64,000 nucleotides of DNA, from positions 1-64,000 of the forward strand of contig NZ_JAJHPU010000037.1 in NCBI RefSeq assembly GCF_020831405.1. The letters are read 5' to 3'. The notes beneath the pieces are model-generated. The model was not told the DNA's origin. It did not search any database and saw nothing but the letters and a program-made list of their open reading frames with translations. This document shows positions 46,375-56,079 of the stretch, in pieces. A program made the translations under genes and the position numbers. Source of the stretch: Pseudomonas oryzagri (GTDB lineage: Bacteria; Pseudomonadota; Gammaproteobacteria; Pseudomonadales; Pseudomonadaceae). The stretch's first letter is position 1; every line of letters begins with the position of its first letter.

Positions 46375-46641
46375 ATGGACCAGCTAACGAAGGCTTTAGG
46401 CGCAAAAATTCGAGCGCAGAGGAAGGCACGAGGCTTGTCTCAGGACAACCTGGCATACGTTTGCGGGCTGGACCGGAGCTACATGGGGCGGATTGAGCGG
46501 GGTGAGGTGAACATCACCATCGAGAAGCTGTATAGGCTTGCCTCTGCGTTGCAGTGTGAGCCAGCCTCGCTTCTTCCCACAATCCATCAGGAATCGCCCT
46601 CCCTGCCGATCGGCGCCCCCCTCCCGATGCAGAGCAAGTAG
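46375..46641 (+). CDS. XRE-family regulator resembling restriction-modification controller (C) proteins
   Basis: Encodes 88 residues. The helix-turn-helix runs LGAKIRAQRKARGLSQDNLAYVCGLDRSYMGRIERGEVN, then TIEKLYRLASAL. The pattern LAYxxGLDRxYxxxIERG is typical of C-proteins, which sit on C-boxes and autoregulate. A fitting palindrome lies upstream. No methyltransferase or endonuclease gene is visible next to it, so its targets here probably are itself and the divergent gene. The last 20 residues are proline-rich and unstructured. Confidence 0.85.
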   Translation: MDQLTKALGAKIRAQRKARGLSQDNLAYVCGLDRSYMGRIERGEVNITIEKLYRLASALQCEPASLLPTIHQESPSLPIGAPLPMQSK

Positions 46642-46686
46642 AGGGCTTACACCTCGGAGTAAGTGCGCCCTGCCGGGCGCCCCTTC

Positions 46687-46715
46687 AAAAAAAACGGTCG
46701 CCCGGAGGCGACCGT
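46687..46715 (-). terminator. intrinsic terminator of the pnt operon
   Basis: On the minus strand, ACGGTCGCC and GGCGACCGT form a 9-bp stem with a 4-base loop (CGGA or complement), followed by eight T. It lies 42 bp after the pntB stop. Confidence 0.93.
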
Positions 46716-46757
46716 GAAAAAGCTGCGTGATCATGCTACGCAGCGGAAAAAATCATC

Positions 46758-48194
46758 TCACTCCACCGCCTTGACCATGTCCTCGACCACCTTCTTGGCG
46801 TCGCCGAACACCATCATGGTCTTGTCCATGTAGAACAGCTCGTTGTCCAGACCCGCGTAACCGCTGGCCATCGAGCGCTTGTTGACGATCACGGTGCGCG
46901 CCTTGTACGCATCGAGGATCGGCATGCCGGCGATCGGCGACTTCGGATCGGTCTTGGCCGAGGGGTTGACCACGTCGTTGGCGCCCAGCACCAGCACCAC
47001 GTCGGCCTGGCCGAACTCGGGGTTGATGTCCTCCATCTCGAACACCTGCTCGTAGGGCACCTCGGCCTCGGCCAGCAGCACGTTCATATGCCCGGGCATG
47101 CGCCCGGCCACCGGGTGGATCGCGTACTTCACGGTCACCCCGCGGTGGGTCAGCTTCTCGGTCAGCTCCATCAGCGCGTGCTGGGCACGGGCCACCGCCA
47201 GACCGTAGCCCGGCACGATGATCACGCTGTCGGCGTTGCCCAGCAGGAACGCGGCATCGTCGGCCGAGCCGCTCTTCACCGGACGCTGCTCCTGGGAACC
47301 GGCCACGGTGGCGCCGGCTTCGGCGCCGAAGCCGCCGAGGATCACGTTGAAGAACGAGCGGTTCATCGCCTTGCACATGATGTAGGAGAGGATCGCACCC
47401 GAGGAACCCACCAGGGAGCCGGCGACGATCAGCATCGAGTTGTTCAGCGAGAAACCGATCCCGGCGGCCGCCCAGCCCGAGTAGCTGTTGAGCATCGACA
47501 CCACCACCGGCATGTCGGCGCCGCCGATCGGGATGATGATCAGCACGCCGATCACGAAGGCCAGCGCCACCAGCACGGCAAACGCGGTGAGATTACCGGT
47601 GAAGGTGAAGGCCAGACCCAGGCCGACGATCGCCAGGCCCACCGCCAGGTTCAGCCAGTGCTGGCCGGCGAAGGTCACCGGGGCGCCCTGGAACAGGCGG
47701 AACTTGTACTTGCCGGAGAGCTTGCCGAAGGCGATCACCGAACCGGAGAAGGTGATCGCGCCGATGGCCGCGCCGAGGAACAGCTCCAGGCGGTTGCCGG
47801 CGGGGATGGCATCGCCCAGGGCGGCGACGATGCCCAGCGACTGCGGCTCCACGACGGCCGCCACGGCGATAAACACCGCGGCCAGGCCGATCATGCTGTG
47901 CATGAAGGCGACCAGCTCGGGCATCTTGGTCATTTCCACGCGCTTGGCCATCACGGTGCCGGCGCTGCCGCCGACCAGCAGGCCGAGCAGCACGTAGCCG
48001 ATGCCGGCGCCTTCGCCCATCTGCGCGCCGAGCTTGTAGATCAGCGCGACGGTGGTGAGCACGGCGATCGCCATGCCAGCCATGCCGAAGGCGTTGCCCC
48101 GGCGCGAGCTGGTGGGATGCGAGAGCCCTTTCAGTGCCTGGATAAAGAACACCGAGGCGACCAGGTAGAGGGCGGTGATCAGGTTCATGCTCAT
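46758..48194 (-). CDS. pntB: NAD(P) transhydrogenase subunit beta
   Basis: Encodes 478 residues: nine or so transmembrane helices in the first 290 residues, then the NADP(H)-binding domain III with VPGYGLAVARAQ, the GRMPGHMNVLLAEA motif and GANDVVNP. It forms the proton channel and NADP side of the proton-translocating transhydrogenase, which uses proton motive force to make NADPH. The start at 48194 follows the pntAB stop by 2 bp, with a GGAGG inside the end of pntAB. Confidence 0.96.
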   Translation of the reverse strand: MSMNLITALYLVASVFFIQALKGLSHPTSSRRGNAFGMAGMAIAVLTTVALIYKLGAQMGEGAGIGYVLLGLLVGGSAGTVMAKRVEMTKMPELVAFMHSMIGLAAVFIAVAAVVEPQSLGIVAALGDAIPAGNRLELFLGAAIGAITFSGSVIAFGKLSGKYKFRLFQGAPVTFAGQHWLNLAVGLAIVGLGLAFTFTGNLTAFAVLVALAFVIGVLIIIPIGGADMPVVVSMLNSYSGWAAAGIGFSLNNSMLIVAGSLVGSSGAILSYIMCKAMNRSFFNVILGGFGAEAGATVAGSQEQRPVKSGSADDAAFLLGNADSVIIVPGYGLAVARAQHALMELTEKLTHRGVTVKYAIHPVAGRMPGHMNVLLAEAEVPYEQVFEMEDINPEFGQADVVLVLGANDVVNPSAKTDPKSPIAGMPILDAYKARTVIVNKRSMASGYAGLDNELFYMDKTMMVFGDAKKVVEDMVKAVE

Positions 48195-48196
48195 CT

Positions 48197-48511
48197 TCAG
48201 TGCGCCTCCGCCTTGGCCGGCTTGTCTTTCTTCTTGAACATTTCCAGCATGCGCCGGGTGACCAGGAAGCCGCCGAACACGTTGACCGCGGCCAGCGCCA
48301 CGGCCAGGGTGCCCATGGTCTTGCCCAGGCCGGTTTCGGTCAGCGCGGCGGCCAGCATGGCGCCGACGATGACGATGGCGGAGATGGCGTTGGTGACCGC
48401 CATCAGCGGGGTGTGCAGGGCCGGGGTGACGTTCCACACCACGTGGTAGCCGACGTAGATCGCCAGCACGAAGATGATCAGGTTGTAGAGACCGTCGGAG
48501 ATCGGGTCCAT
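48197..48511 (-). CDS. pntAB: NAD(P) transhydrogenase subunit alpha-2
   Basis: Encodes 104 residues with three transmembrane helices (LIIFVLAIYVGYHVVW, AISAIVIVGAMLAAAL, LAVALAAVNVFGGFLV) and a lysine-rich end. In Pseudomonas and relatives the alpha subunit is split in two polypeptides; this is the membrane part. Start at 48511 (MDPISDGLY), 10 bp downstream of the pntAA stop. It is the middle gene of the three-gene operon. Confidence 0.94.
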   Translation of the reverse strand: MDPISDGLYNLIIFVLAIYVGYHVVWNVTPALHTPLMAVTNAISAIVIVGAMLAAALTETGLGKTMGTLAVALAAVNVFGGFLVTRRMLEMFKKKDKPAKAEAH

Positions 48512-48521
48512 GGCAGTGTCC

Positions 48522-49712
<1,191 letters not shown>

Positions 49713-49882
49713 GGGCAGATCTCCTGGAAAATATCGTGTAGCTGAGGAGGCGTATTGCCCAAACAAGCAGGCGTAGCGGCCACGGTATTACTCAAAGCCC
49801 AGATGGCCGACAACGTCCTGAATTGAAAGCATTACGAATTTTGTAGTTCGTTCCAAGGGGATATGGATTAACTCACTGGCGA

Positions 49883-50275
49883 TCAATAGAAGGACTTGAT
49901 CAAGCTGATCCCTTTGTTCAGAACCTCTCGCCAAGCCAAGATATCCGTGTCAGTTGCTTGAATGTCATGCTCCTTGACAGCACGTAAAAAAGCCTCAATC
50001 CAAAGATCATAAAGTTCAGGCTTAATATCAAGAGCCACACGAGAGTGGCTTTGACCAAGCGCACGCAGCTTCGTATCAGGCATTCCTCGCGCGTAGAGCA
50101 CCAAGTTCAGTACCCCCGCCCTCAACAGATGCTTCTGCGCAGCAAAGTCGGCATTTACAAAATATTCTCTGACTGCTGGCGAACTAGCCAGAAAGTGCTC
50201 ATAGAAATCATCAAAGAACTTCAAGCTTGAACAGCAGCGCCCATAGCTCTGCATCACCCTACTAACAGGCTCCAT
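49883..50275 (-). CDS. single-domain globin
   Basis: Encodes 130 residues from the ATG at 50275 (MEPVSRVMQSYGRCC); longer in-frame starts exist at 50386 and 50296 but add sequence outside the globin fold. Globin landmarks are FFDDFYEHFLASSPAVREYF in helices B-E, a His in LGQSHSRVALDI as proximal-histidine candidate, and LYDLWIEAFL in helices G-H. No C-terminal signalling domain follows, so it is a heme/oxygen- or NO-binding single-domain globin. GC content is visibly lower than that of the pnt operon next to it. Its function in this context is not known. Confidence 0.75.
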   Translation of the reverse strand: MEPVSRVMQSYGRCCSSLKFFDDFYEHFLASSPAVREYFVNADFAAQKHLLRAGVLNLVLYARGMPDTKLRALGQSHSRVALDIKPELYDLWIEAFLRAVKEHDIQATDTDILAWREVLNKGISLIKSFY

Positions 50276-50522
50276 GAAGCACCCCACCATATCAAACGAC
50301 ACTCGTCTGCCCTGCCCTGCCGACCAAAATCCAACAGATAAAGCAATACCGTAAAAAACCGGACAGGCTCTTACAAAAAACTCCATCTTTGCTTCTATGC
50401 GAGGAAACTAAGCCACCAGCGCCAATCGAGTTACAAATCACAACCCATGTCCGCCCCGTTGTCAGACAACAGCGGAGCAGTACAGCTCTAGATGACCAAC
50501 TGGGTTCTGAGGCTGCGCAAAC

Positions 50523-51260
50523 TCACAACTTACTGGCTATCGCATCAAGTCGATCAATATTTCTTCCCAAATAGTACTTGACGCCGTCAGCCACAAATTT
50601 CTTCCGCACATCAAGGATCCTTGGCCTAACAAATGCGTAGCTTCGCTGTATATCATCAAGCTCCAGTGCAGACTCTGGAATGGATTTGCGCAACACTTCA
50701 AGATCGCTAGTTATTAGCGCATCCATCGATGGTAGTGTGTTCTCATCCAGCAGAACTCCAGGATAGTTCACCACTCCCCCATAGGGTCTGGCTTGGTAGA
50801 TAACCAGGAGCTTACTCTTCTCGAGGCTCAACTCATGAAGCTTACGCTTGACCGTATTCCCATCCGAGAAATACCACGAATAGAGCTTATCTGCAGCGGC
50901 AATCAACCTTGCCTGCGCCACAAGCACATCATTGACTGAAAACACCGACGCATCCTGGGTACTTGACTCCAATGCCTTGATGGAGCTGGAAAAAGACGAG
51001 TACTCTTCTTTGACTCCAGCCAAATCTGGGGAACTAACCACCTCTGCCATTTTTTCAAGACTACTCTGGTAGCTGTCAGTCTCTGCCCTGTCGAAAGTCC
51101 TCGCATAAGGGTCATAGCTCAAAAGGATGCTCGCGCAAGCTCGAAAGCTTTCGCTGCGCAGTAATTGGATCCGGTCCAAAACGTTTTCCCCAGCTTGCGC
51201 ACCAAGGGATACCAGCGACATCAACGATCCAATTATCCAGCCAAGAAAACTCGCTCTCAT
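50523..51260 (-). CDS. exported protein of unknown function
   Basis: Encodes 245 residues. The start at 51260 has GGAGGAG upstream, and the first 23 residues (hydrophobic core GWIIGSLMSLVSLG, ending AQA) form a signal peptide. The mature part is mainly helical and rich in serine, leucine and lysine, without a motif I recognise. Low GC content. The gene lies 248 bp upstream of the globin start and may be in the same transcript, although the gap is long. Confidence 0.6.
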   Translation of the reverse strand: MRASFLGWIIGSLMSLVSLGAQAGENVLDRIQLLRSESFRACASILLSYDPYARTFDRAETDSYQSSLEKMAEVVSSPDLAGVKEEYSSFSSSIKALESSTQDASVFSVNDVLVAQARLIAAADKLYSWYFSDGNTVKRKLHELSLEKSKLLVIYQARPYGGVVNYPGVLLDENTLPSMDALITSDLEVLRKSIPESALELDDIQRSYAFVRPRILDVRKKFVADGVKYYLGRNIDRLDAIASKL

Positions 51261-51596
51261 GCTCACGACTCCTCCATTGAATCCAAGACCATGCGGCAGC
51301 CACCACACCACTAAGCTCGGTACAAAAAGTGCCTGCGTTTGGTCATGCTGTATTGAAAAGCGACTCTGACAGTGGCTTGCCCCTGAACACCCCCAAGGGC
51401 GACGCCGAATGGGCGAGCAAAGCGAGTCATGCTCATTTATGACCAGTAAACTCCGCTTCCTCGCCACTTTTTGTGTGCCACCGAGGCGTTGCCCGACCTT
51501 CGTGCGGCTGACTTTTCGTACCGCCCCTAAGAGCTAAAAGTTTCCATCGCAATAGCGATCAGGCGCCCTTCCAACAAAGTGCAAACCTCAACAGCC
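51261..51596. other. gene-free stretch between the catabolic operon and the exported-protein gene
   Basis: About 335 bp without a supportable gene. A small hairpin ATCGC-AATA-GCGAT (51546-51559) lies 38-51 bp downstream of the flavin reductase-like gene, but without a clear T-run, so it is only a weak terminator candidate. Confidence 0.45.
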
Positions 51597-52286
51597 CTAT
51601 TTATCATGCTTGTAGTCTTCCGGCTTACGCATGGCAAAACGGCAAGCCTCGATGATCTCGAAGTAATCCGACAACCCCCCACCACGAAACACGGGCCGCG
51701 CCCTTACCGTATTGTAAACACCTTCATCAAGCAGGTCCTTGCGAATATGGACGTAAACGACCTCGCCATAGACAAACCATGTATCCAGATCCTCACCCCG
51801 AGAATCCTTAAGCCGAACAACTTGAGAAAGACGACATTCAAGACTCACTGGCGACTCCGCCACCCGCGGCGCGCCAATTAACCGACTGGATGCCTTGGTC
51901 AACCCCACCATATCGAACTCGTCGACATTTGGCGGAGCAGAGACACTCGACTGATTCATCTGCGAGGCGATATCTCGAGAAACCAGGTTCCAAGTGAACT
52001 CGCCAGTCTCCTCAATATTCCTAATAGTATCCTTGTAACCAATACTAGCGAAACCGAGGAGAGGTGGATTGTGATTCAGCGCATTGAAAAAACTGTACGG
52101 AGAAAGATTTGCAACCCCCTCTTTGGATCGCGTGCCCATCCAGCCAATCGGACGCGGACCAACGATCGCAGCATACGGGTCGAATGGCAAAGCGTTTAGA
52201 ACCGAACTCTGCGCGTACGAAATAAAATTGTCAGAATCCTGACTTCCAAGGCGCAGCGCCTCCTCACCAAAACTGGTTTGCTTCAT
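51597..52286 (-). CDS. flavin reductase-like FMN-binding protein (DIM6/NTAB type)
   Basis: Encodes 229 residues. The segment VGPRPIGWMGTRSKEGVANLSPYSFFNALNHNPP is the signature of the split-barrel flavin reductase family; such proteins bind FMN and reduce it with NAD(P)H or catalyse ring modifications. Start at 52286 has GGTGAG just upstream; GTG (52295) and TTG (52298) are alternatives that overlap the esterase stop. Last gene of the catabolic operon. It may supply reduced flavin to an oxygenase, but the flavin monooxygenase in this operon is of the self-reducing class A type, so its role is open. Confidence 0.8.
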   Translation of the reverse strand: MKQTSFGEEALRLGSQDSDNFISYAQSSVLNALPFDPYAAIVGPRPIGWMGTRSKEGVANLSPYSFFNALNHNPPLLGFASIGYKDTIRNIEETGEFTWNLVSRDIASQMNQSSVSAPPNVDEFDMVGLTKASSRLIGAPRVAESPVSLECRLSQVVRLKDSRGEDLDTWFVYGEVVYVHIRKDLLDEGVYNTVRARPVFRGGGLSDYFEIIEACRFAMRKPEDYKHDK

Positions 52287-52291
52287 TTCAC

Positions 52292-53821
52292 TCACCAATT
52301 AATTCGGAAATTAATCTTGTCAAAAACATCAAATGCCTCACGACGAGATGCACGCCCAGGCTTTGTTGTTTCGCCAAATATCATTAAATGCTCATCACAC
52401 GAAGCATTGAATTTTCTCCATATTGGTAGACCGCTGCCATTGGGGTCTCCGTCAGCAACAAATCTGGTCCAGGCATCTGCCAGTTGTTGTGCAATGTTGT
52501 GATCGGCGTCGCTCCACTCCCACGGCCGCATGGCGAGGTTGTCCCATGTATATGGCACTTCCGCAGTATGGAATGCCCCATAATCCCGCTCCCCATCTGG
52601 AGGAGGTGGAACGTCATCAGGCAATGGCAGCTGATGGTCGAATTCGTACAGCCACGTCGGCGCGGCCGAGGTTTCGGCATGGGTACGAGCCCAGCGCCAA
52701 ACCGGGTAGGTAAAGCGTTTATCGCCAATCAACGCTCGGCGGGCTGAGAGCCCTTCACCAACTGACTCCAAGGGATAGGTTCTGTCCAGAATGGCGCGAG
52801 CGTGCTGAGAACAAGACAAGCTCTTGAAACCGTCCTCCGCATTGGAAGCGAATAGGCTGCCCTCGTCCGCATTCCAACCCACCAGCAGCGGCACTGCTAC
52901 CTGCCTTCCCTCCAAAAAGACCTTCGTTGTTTCCTCAACCAGCAGACGACCATCGACAATGACGCCCTGAGGCGGAATGCCCAAGAACGCCGTCGCCGGC
53001 AGATCGCGAAGTTGCTCAAGTGTGCTGCCGAGCGAGGAGACAGCGGCAAGGCCAAGCTCGGCTGCTTCCCGTTGATTCAGCATGCGGCCTTCAGGCCGAA
53101 ACATCCCCGACGCACTCTGCCCGATGGCTGCTCGGAACAGGCCGCGCATCCCAGGGGCGGCCATTAGATGGGTCACCGTCGCGGCCCCCGCGGAATTACC
53201 TCCGACGGTCACTCTGGCTGGGTCACCACCGAACGCGGTTACGTTCTCTTGCACCCAGAGCAGTGCGGCAGCCACATCCTGCACCCCGTAATTGCCAGAG
53301 GACCCAAGTGGATCCTCCGCAATCAAAGCGGGCAAGGAAAGGAACCCCAGTGCCCCGAGCCGCATATTGACAGTAACCACCACCATGCCACGTGCAGCCA
53401 GGCGACTGCCGTCAAACAAATCCTGGCCGCCGTGGCCAGTTTTGTTCGCGCCGCCATGGATCCACACCAGAACGGGGAGATTCGCTCTAGGCGACGGATC
53501 CGGGCTCCACACATTGAGATACAGGCAATCCTCACTCATGACCAACGCATTAGCTTCATCATGGTTGAGCCGATACATCAATGACGAGCGCGGAGGCAGC
53601 ACCTGCATAGGTGCCGGCCCGAACTCAAGCGCCAAACGGTCGCCATCCCAGGGCAGCTGGGGTCGCGGTGGTTGCCACCGTAGCGCTCCAACCGGCGGAG
53701 TCGCATAAGGAATCCCCTTGAAGACGCTGACGGTGCCAACCTTCTTGCCAATGAGGCGACCGCTGCTAGTTGCAACGCGTACCAAGGCTTCTGAATCGGC
53801 CCCCCCTACCCTGGCGCTCAT
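52292..53821 (-). CDS. type-B carboxylesterase
   Basis: Encodes 509 residues of the alpha/beta-hydrolase carboxylesterase family. Catalytic residues visible: Ser in GGNSAGA, Glu or Asp in WNADEGS, His near GAFHTAE. The oxyanion-hole motif is IHGGANK and the N-terminus carries EDCLYLNVW. It hydrolyses ester bonds of small aromatic or alkyl esters. No signal peptide, so cytoplasmic. The ATG overlaps the amidohydrolase stop by one base (TGATG), which makes co-translation certain. Confidence 0.9.
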   Translation of the reverse strand: MSARVGGADSEALVRVATSSGRLIGKKVGTVSVFKGIPYATPPVGALRWQPPRPQLPWDGDRLALEFGPAPMQVLPPRSSLMYRLNHDEANALVMSEDCLYLNVWSPDPSPRANLPVLVWIHGGANKTGHGGQDLFDGSRLAARGMVVVTVNMRLGALGFLSLPALIAEDPLGSSGNYGVQDVAAALLWVQENVTAFGGDPARVTVGGNSAGAATVTHLMAAPGMRGLFRAAIGQSASGMFRPEGRMLNQREAAELGLAAVSSLGSTLEQLRDLPATAFLGIPPQGVIVDGRLLVEETTKVFLEGRQVAVPLLVGWNADEGSLFASNAEDGFKSLSCSQHARAILDRTYPLESVGEGLSARRALIGDKRFTYPVWRWARTHAETSAAPTWLYEFDHQLPLPDDVPPPPDGERDYGAFHTAEVPYTWDNLAMRPWEWSDADHNIAQQLADAWTRFVADGDPNGSGLPIWRKFNASCDEHLMIFGETTKPGRASRREAFDVFDKINFRINW

Positions 53822-55092
53822 CAAGCGACTTCCGCCTTAGAAGAGCTGGTGCTGCGATGGGCCGCCAGCTTGTACAGCTTGCCGTCCTGCATAATCATCG
53901 ACAGGCGCTTGGGGTCTTGCAGGATGGCGACGTTCTCGGTCGGGTCGCCCTCGACCAGCAGCAGGTCGGCGAGAAAGCCCTGCCGTACCAGGCCCAGTTC
54001 GTCGCCCATACCCATCAACTGGCCGCCCAGCTCGGTGGCCGCGCGCAGGGCCTGGCAGGGCGTCATGCCGAACCAGTCGACGAACAGCTCAAGGTCCTTG
54101 GCGTTCAGGCCGATGGGGTTGAAACCGAACCCGTAATCGCTGCCGGGCACCACCAGAAGGCCGGCCTTGAGCATCTTCGGCACGACCTCGCGCAGACTGT
54201 GGATGGCTTCCTCGACCTCCATGCCGGGGGACGGCGGCTGATCCATATTGCCCATCATCCACAGGCTGCCGGGGGAAGGGGCGATGAAGATCGGGCTGGG
54301 CGCATTGGCCACCATCTCGATGGTTTCGTCATCCATGTAGGTGGCGTGATAGATCACCCGGAAACCATGGCGCACGGCCATCTGCATGCCTTCGGAGGAA
54401 TGCGCGTGGGCGGTCAGCCAGATGCCGCGCTCGCGTGCGACCTCGCCGGCGGCGGCAATTTCCTCGTCCTTGAACTCCATCACGCGAGAGGTGTATTCGA
54501 CCAGCGCACTTTCCCCGGTAATGGGCATCTTGACGACATCCACGCCGATGTCGGCCATGTCATGCACGAACTGCCGGACCTGTTCGGTGATCGGCTCACG
54601 GTCGTCGGCGCCGATGTGGTCGGCTGGCGAGGTCGGTTTGAGCGTGGCGGCCGGTGCATGCATGGTGCCGGCGCTGACTTCCCAGGAAGCCGCGCGCAGC
54701 CTCGGGCCGGGCATCCAGCCTTCGCCGATGGCCTTGCGTAGCGCCACCTCCACCCGGGGGCGGCGGTTGCCGCCGGAGTAGATGCTGGTGAAGCCATGGT
54801 CGAGCATGACCCGCGCGTTGTGGCTGATGATGAGCGCCTGCTCTTCTTCCGGCTCGGTACGCGGCGAACGATGCTCCACGGTGGAGCCAAGGCCCAGGTG
54901 GGTATGGCCATCGACCATGCCCGGCATCAGGGTGGCTCCTGCCGCATCGATGACGCGCACCTGCGGGTCATCCGGGCGCTCGATGTACGCGGCTATCTTG
55001 GCGATGCGTTGGCCATCGATCAGCACATCCGCCGGGAAACGGGGGCTGCCGCTGCCGTCAAACACCTGGGCATTGATAATCAGCGTTTTCAT
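53821..55092 (-). CDS. amidohydrolase of the imidazolonepropionase-like type
   Basis: Encodes 423 residues. The metal-binding pattern of the amidohydrolase superfamily is complete: HxH in DGHTHLG, a lysine candidate in VDVVKMPI, His in TAHAHSSEG, His in YHATYMD and Asp in PGSDYGF. No signal peptide. Such enzymes hydrolyse amides, lactones or carbamates; relatives include ochratoxinase-like proteins. GAGGAG lies 7 bp before the ATG. It lies between an extradiol dioxygenase and an esterase gene, so hydrolysis of a substituted aromatic is likely. The substrate cannot be deduced. Confidence 0.87.
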   Translation of the reverse strand: MKTLIINAQVFDGSGSPRFPADVLIDGQRIAKIAAYIERPDDPQVRVIDAAGATLMPGMVDGHTHLGLGSTVEHRSPRTEPEEEQALIISHNARVMLDHGFTSIYSGGNRRPRVEVALRKAIGEGWMPGPRLRAASWEVSAGTMHAPAATLKPTSPADHIGADDREPITEQVRQFVHDMADIGVDVVKMPITGESALVEYTSRVMEFKDEEIAAAGEVARERGIWLTAHAHSSEGMQMAVRHGFRVIYHATYMDDETIEMVANAPSPIFIAPSPGSLWMMGNMDQPPSPGMEVEEAIHSLREVVPKMLKAGLLVVPGSDYGFGFNPIGLNAKDLELFVDWFGMTPCQALRAATELGGQLMGMGDELGLVRQGFLADLLLVEGDPTENVAILQDPKRLSMIMQDGKLYKLAAHRSTSSSKAEVA

Positions 55093-55103
55093 TGTGCGTC
55101 TCC

Positions 55104-56042
55104 TCAAAGCGGCGGGGCGGTGAACAGCCCCTCGTCCGGACTGTTGAAGTGGTGTTGCATGACGTGCTCGCCCCAGGGGCTGGAGGTCCCCCAGGTGTCG
55201 AGTACCTCGGGGTCGCTCAGGTCACCGACGCTGGCCGGCGCATCGTCGTCAAGGTCGCTCATGCCGGCGGTGTACTCGACGGTATTGCCCGCTGCATCGG
55301 CGAAATAGCCGTAGGCGTTGTCGCCGGTCTGGTGGCGCCCGGGCCCCCAGATCAGCTCGAGGCCCTGGCGCTTGAGGCGGCCCACGCCGCGCAGGAACTC
55401 ATCGATGCCACGCATCTCGAAGGAAACGTGGTGCATGGCCACATGGGGCGCGTTGCCGATGGCCAGTACATGGTGCTGGGGATGGGCGCAGCGCATGAAC
55501 CACATCAGGGTGCGGCCGTGGATCTGCAGGCTTTCCACCACGCGAAAGCCCAGGTGCTGCTCGTACCACTCGACCGTCGCCTGCGGGTTGGGCGAGTTGA
55601 ACACGCAGTGCGAGAGGCTTTTCGGAATCGCTTCGCCGGCTTCCAGCTCGCGGCTCTGGCGGGGCTCGACGTCGGCCGAAACTTCGATGACGCGGCCTTC
55701 CAGGTCGAAGAAGCGCACGCCGTAGCCGCCGCCGAGAGTGGTCAGTTCACCCGGCCCCTGGATCAGCTCGACGCCGTCCTGTTTTAGTTGCTGTGCCAGG
55801 GCGTCGACGTTGGCGCGGCTGGCGGTGCCGAAGCTGACCACGTCGGCACGCTTCTTGGCGTCCTGGCGCAGGCGGATGACGTAAGGCTCGCTCGACCCTT
55901 CCGCGGCGTAGTAGTACACGCCGTCCTGCTCGCCCACTTCTTTCAGCCCCCACTGCTGGCTGTAGAAGGCCCGTTGTTCCTGCAACTGCGGCATGGCGAA
56001 ACCTACATGGCGCAGGTGGGTAATCAGTTGTGTCTTGTCCAT
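55104..56042 (-). CDS. extradiol-type ring-cleavage dioxygenase, VOC family
   Basis: Encodes 312 residues in two VOC domains. The C-terminal domain holds the iron ligands H (LSHCVF), H (AMHHVSF) and E (NTVEYTAG), with a later Y in the same segment; the N-terminal domain (LRHVGFAMPQL) lacks them, as in catechol 2,3-dioxygenases and biphenyl-diol dioxygenases. It should cleave a catechol or hydroquinone ring outside the hydroxyl groups. Presence next to a gentisate pathway, which has its own cleavage enzyme, is unusual. It is 37 bp after the monooxygenase gene. Confidence 0.83.
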   Translation of the reverse strand: MDKTQLITHLRHVGFAMPQLQEQRAFYSQQWGLKEVGEQDGVYYYAAEGSSEPYVIRLRQDAKKRADVVSFGTASRANVDALAQQLKQDGVELIQGPGELTTLGGGYGVRFFDLEGRVIEVSADVEPRQSRELEAGEAIPKSLSHCVFNSPNPQATVEWYEQHLGFRVVESLQIHGRTLMWFMRCAHPQHHVLAIGNAPHVAMHHVSFEMRGIDEFLRGVGRLKRQGLELIWGPGRHQTGDNAYGYFADAAGNTVEYTAGMSDLDDDAPASVGDLSDPEVLDTWGTSSPWGEHVMQHHFNSPDEGLFTAPPL

Positions 56043-56079
56043 ATCAGCGCTCTCGATTGGTGTGTTTGGAAACGACCGG

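Noticed and set aside
46665-46680. GCGCCC/GGGCGC hairpin after the XRE gene as its terminator
   Set aside because: Stem is short and no T-run follows on the plus strand, so it is not called.
47088-48449. 453-codon plus-strand frame opposite pntB
   Set aside because: His/Gln/Asp/Gly-rich shadow of pntB.
51579-51881. 100-codon plus-strand frame opposite the flavin reductase-like gene
   Set aside because: Lies inside a recognised gene on the other strand; no motif.
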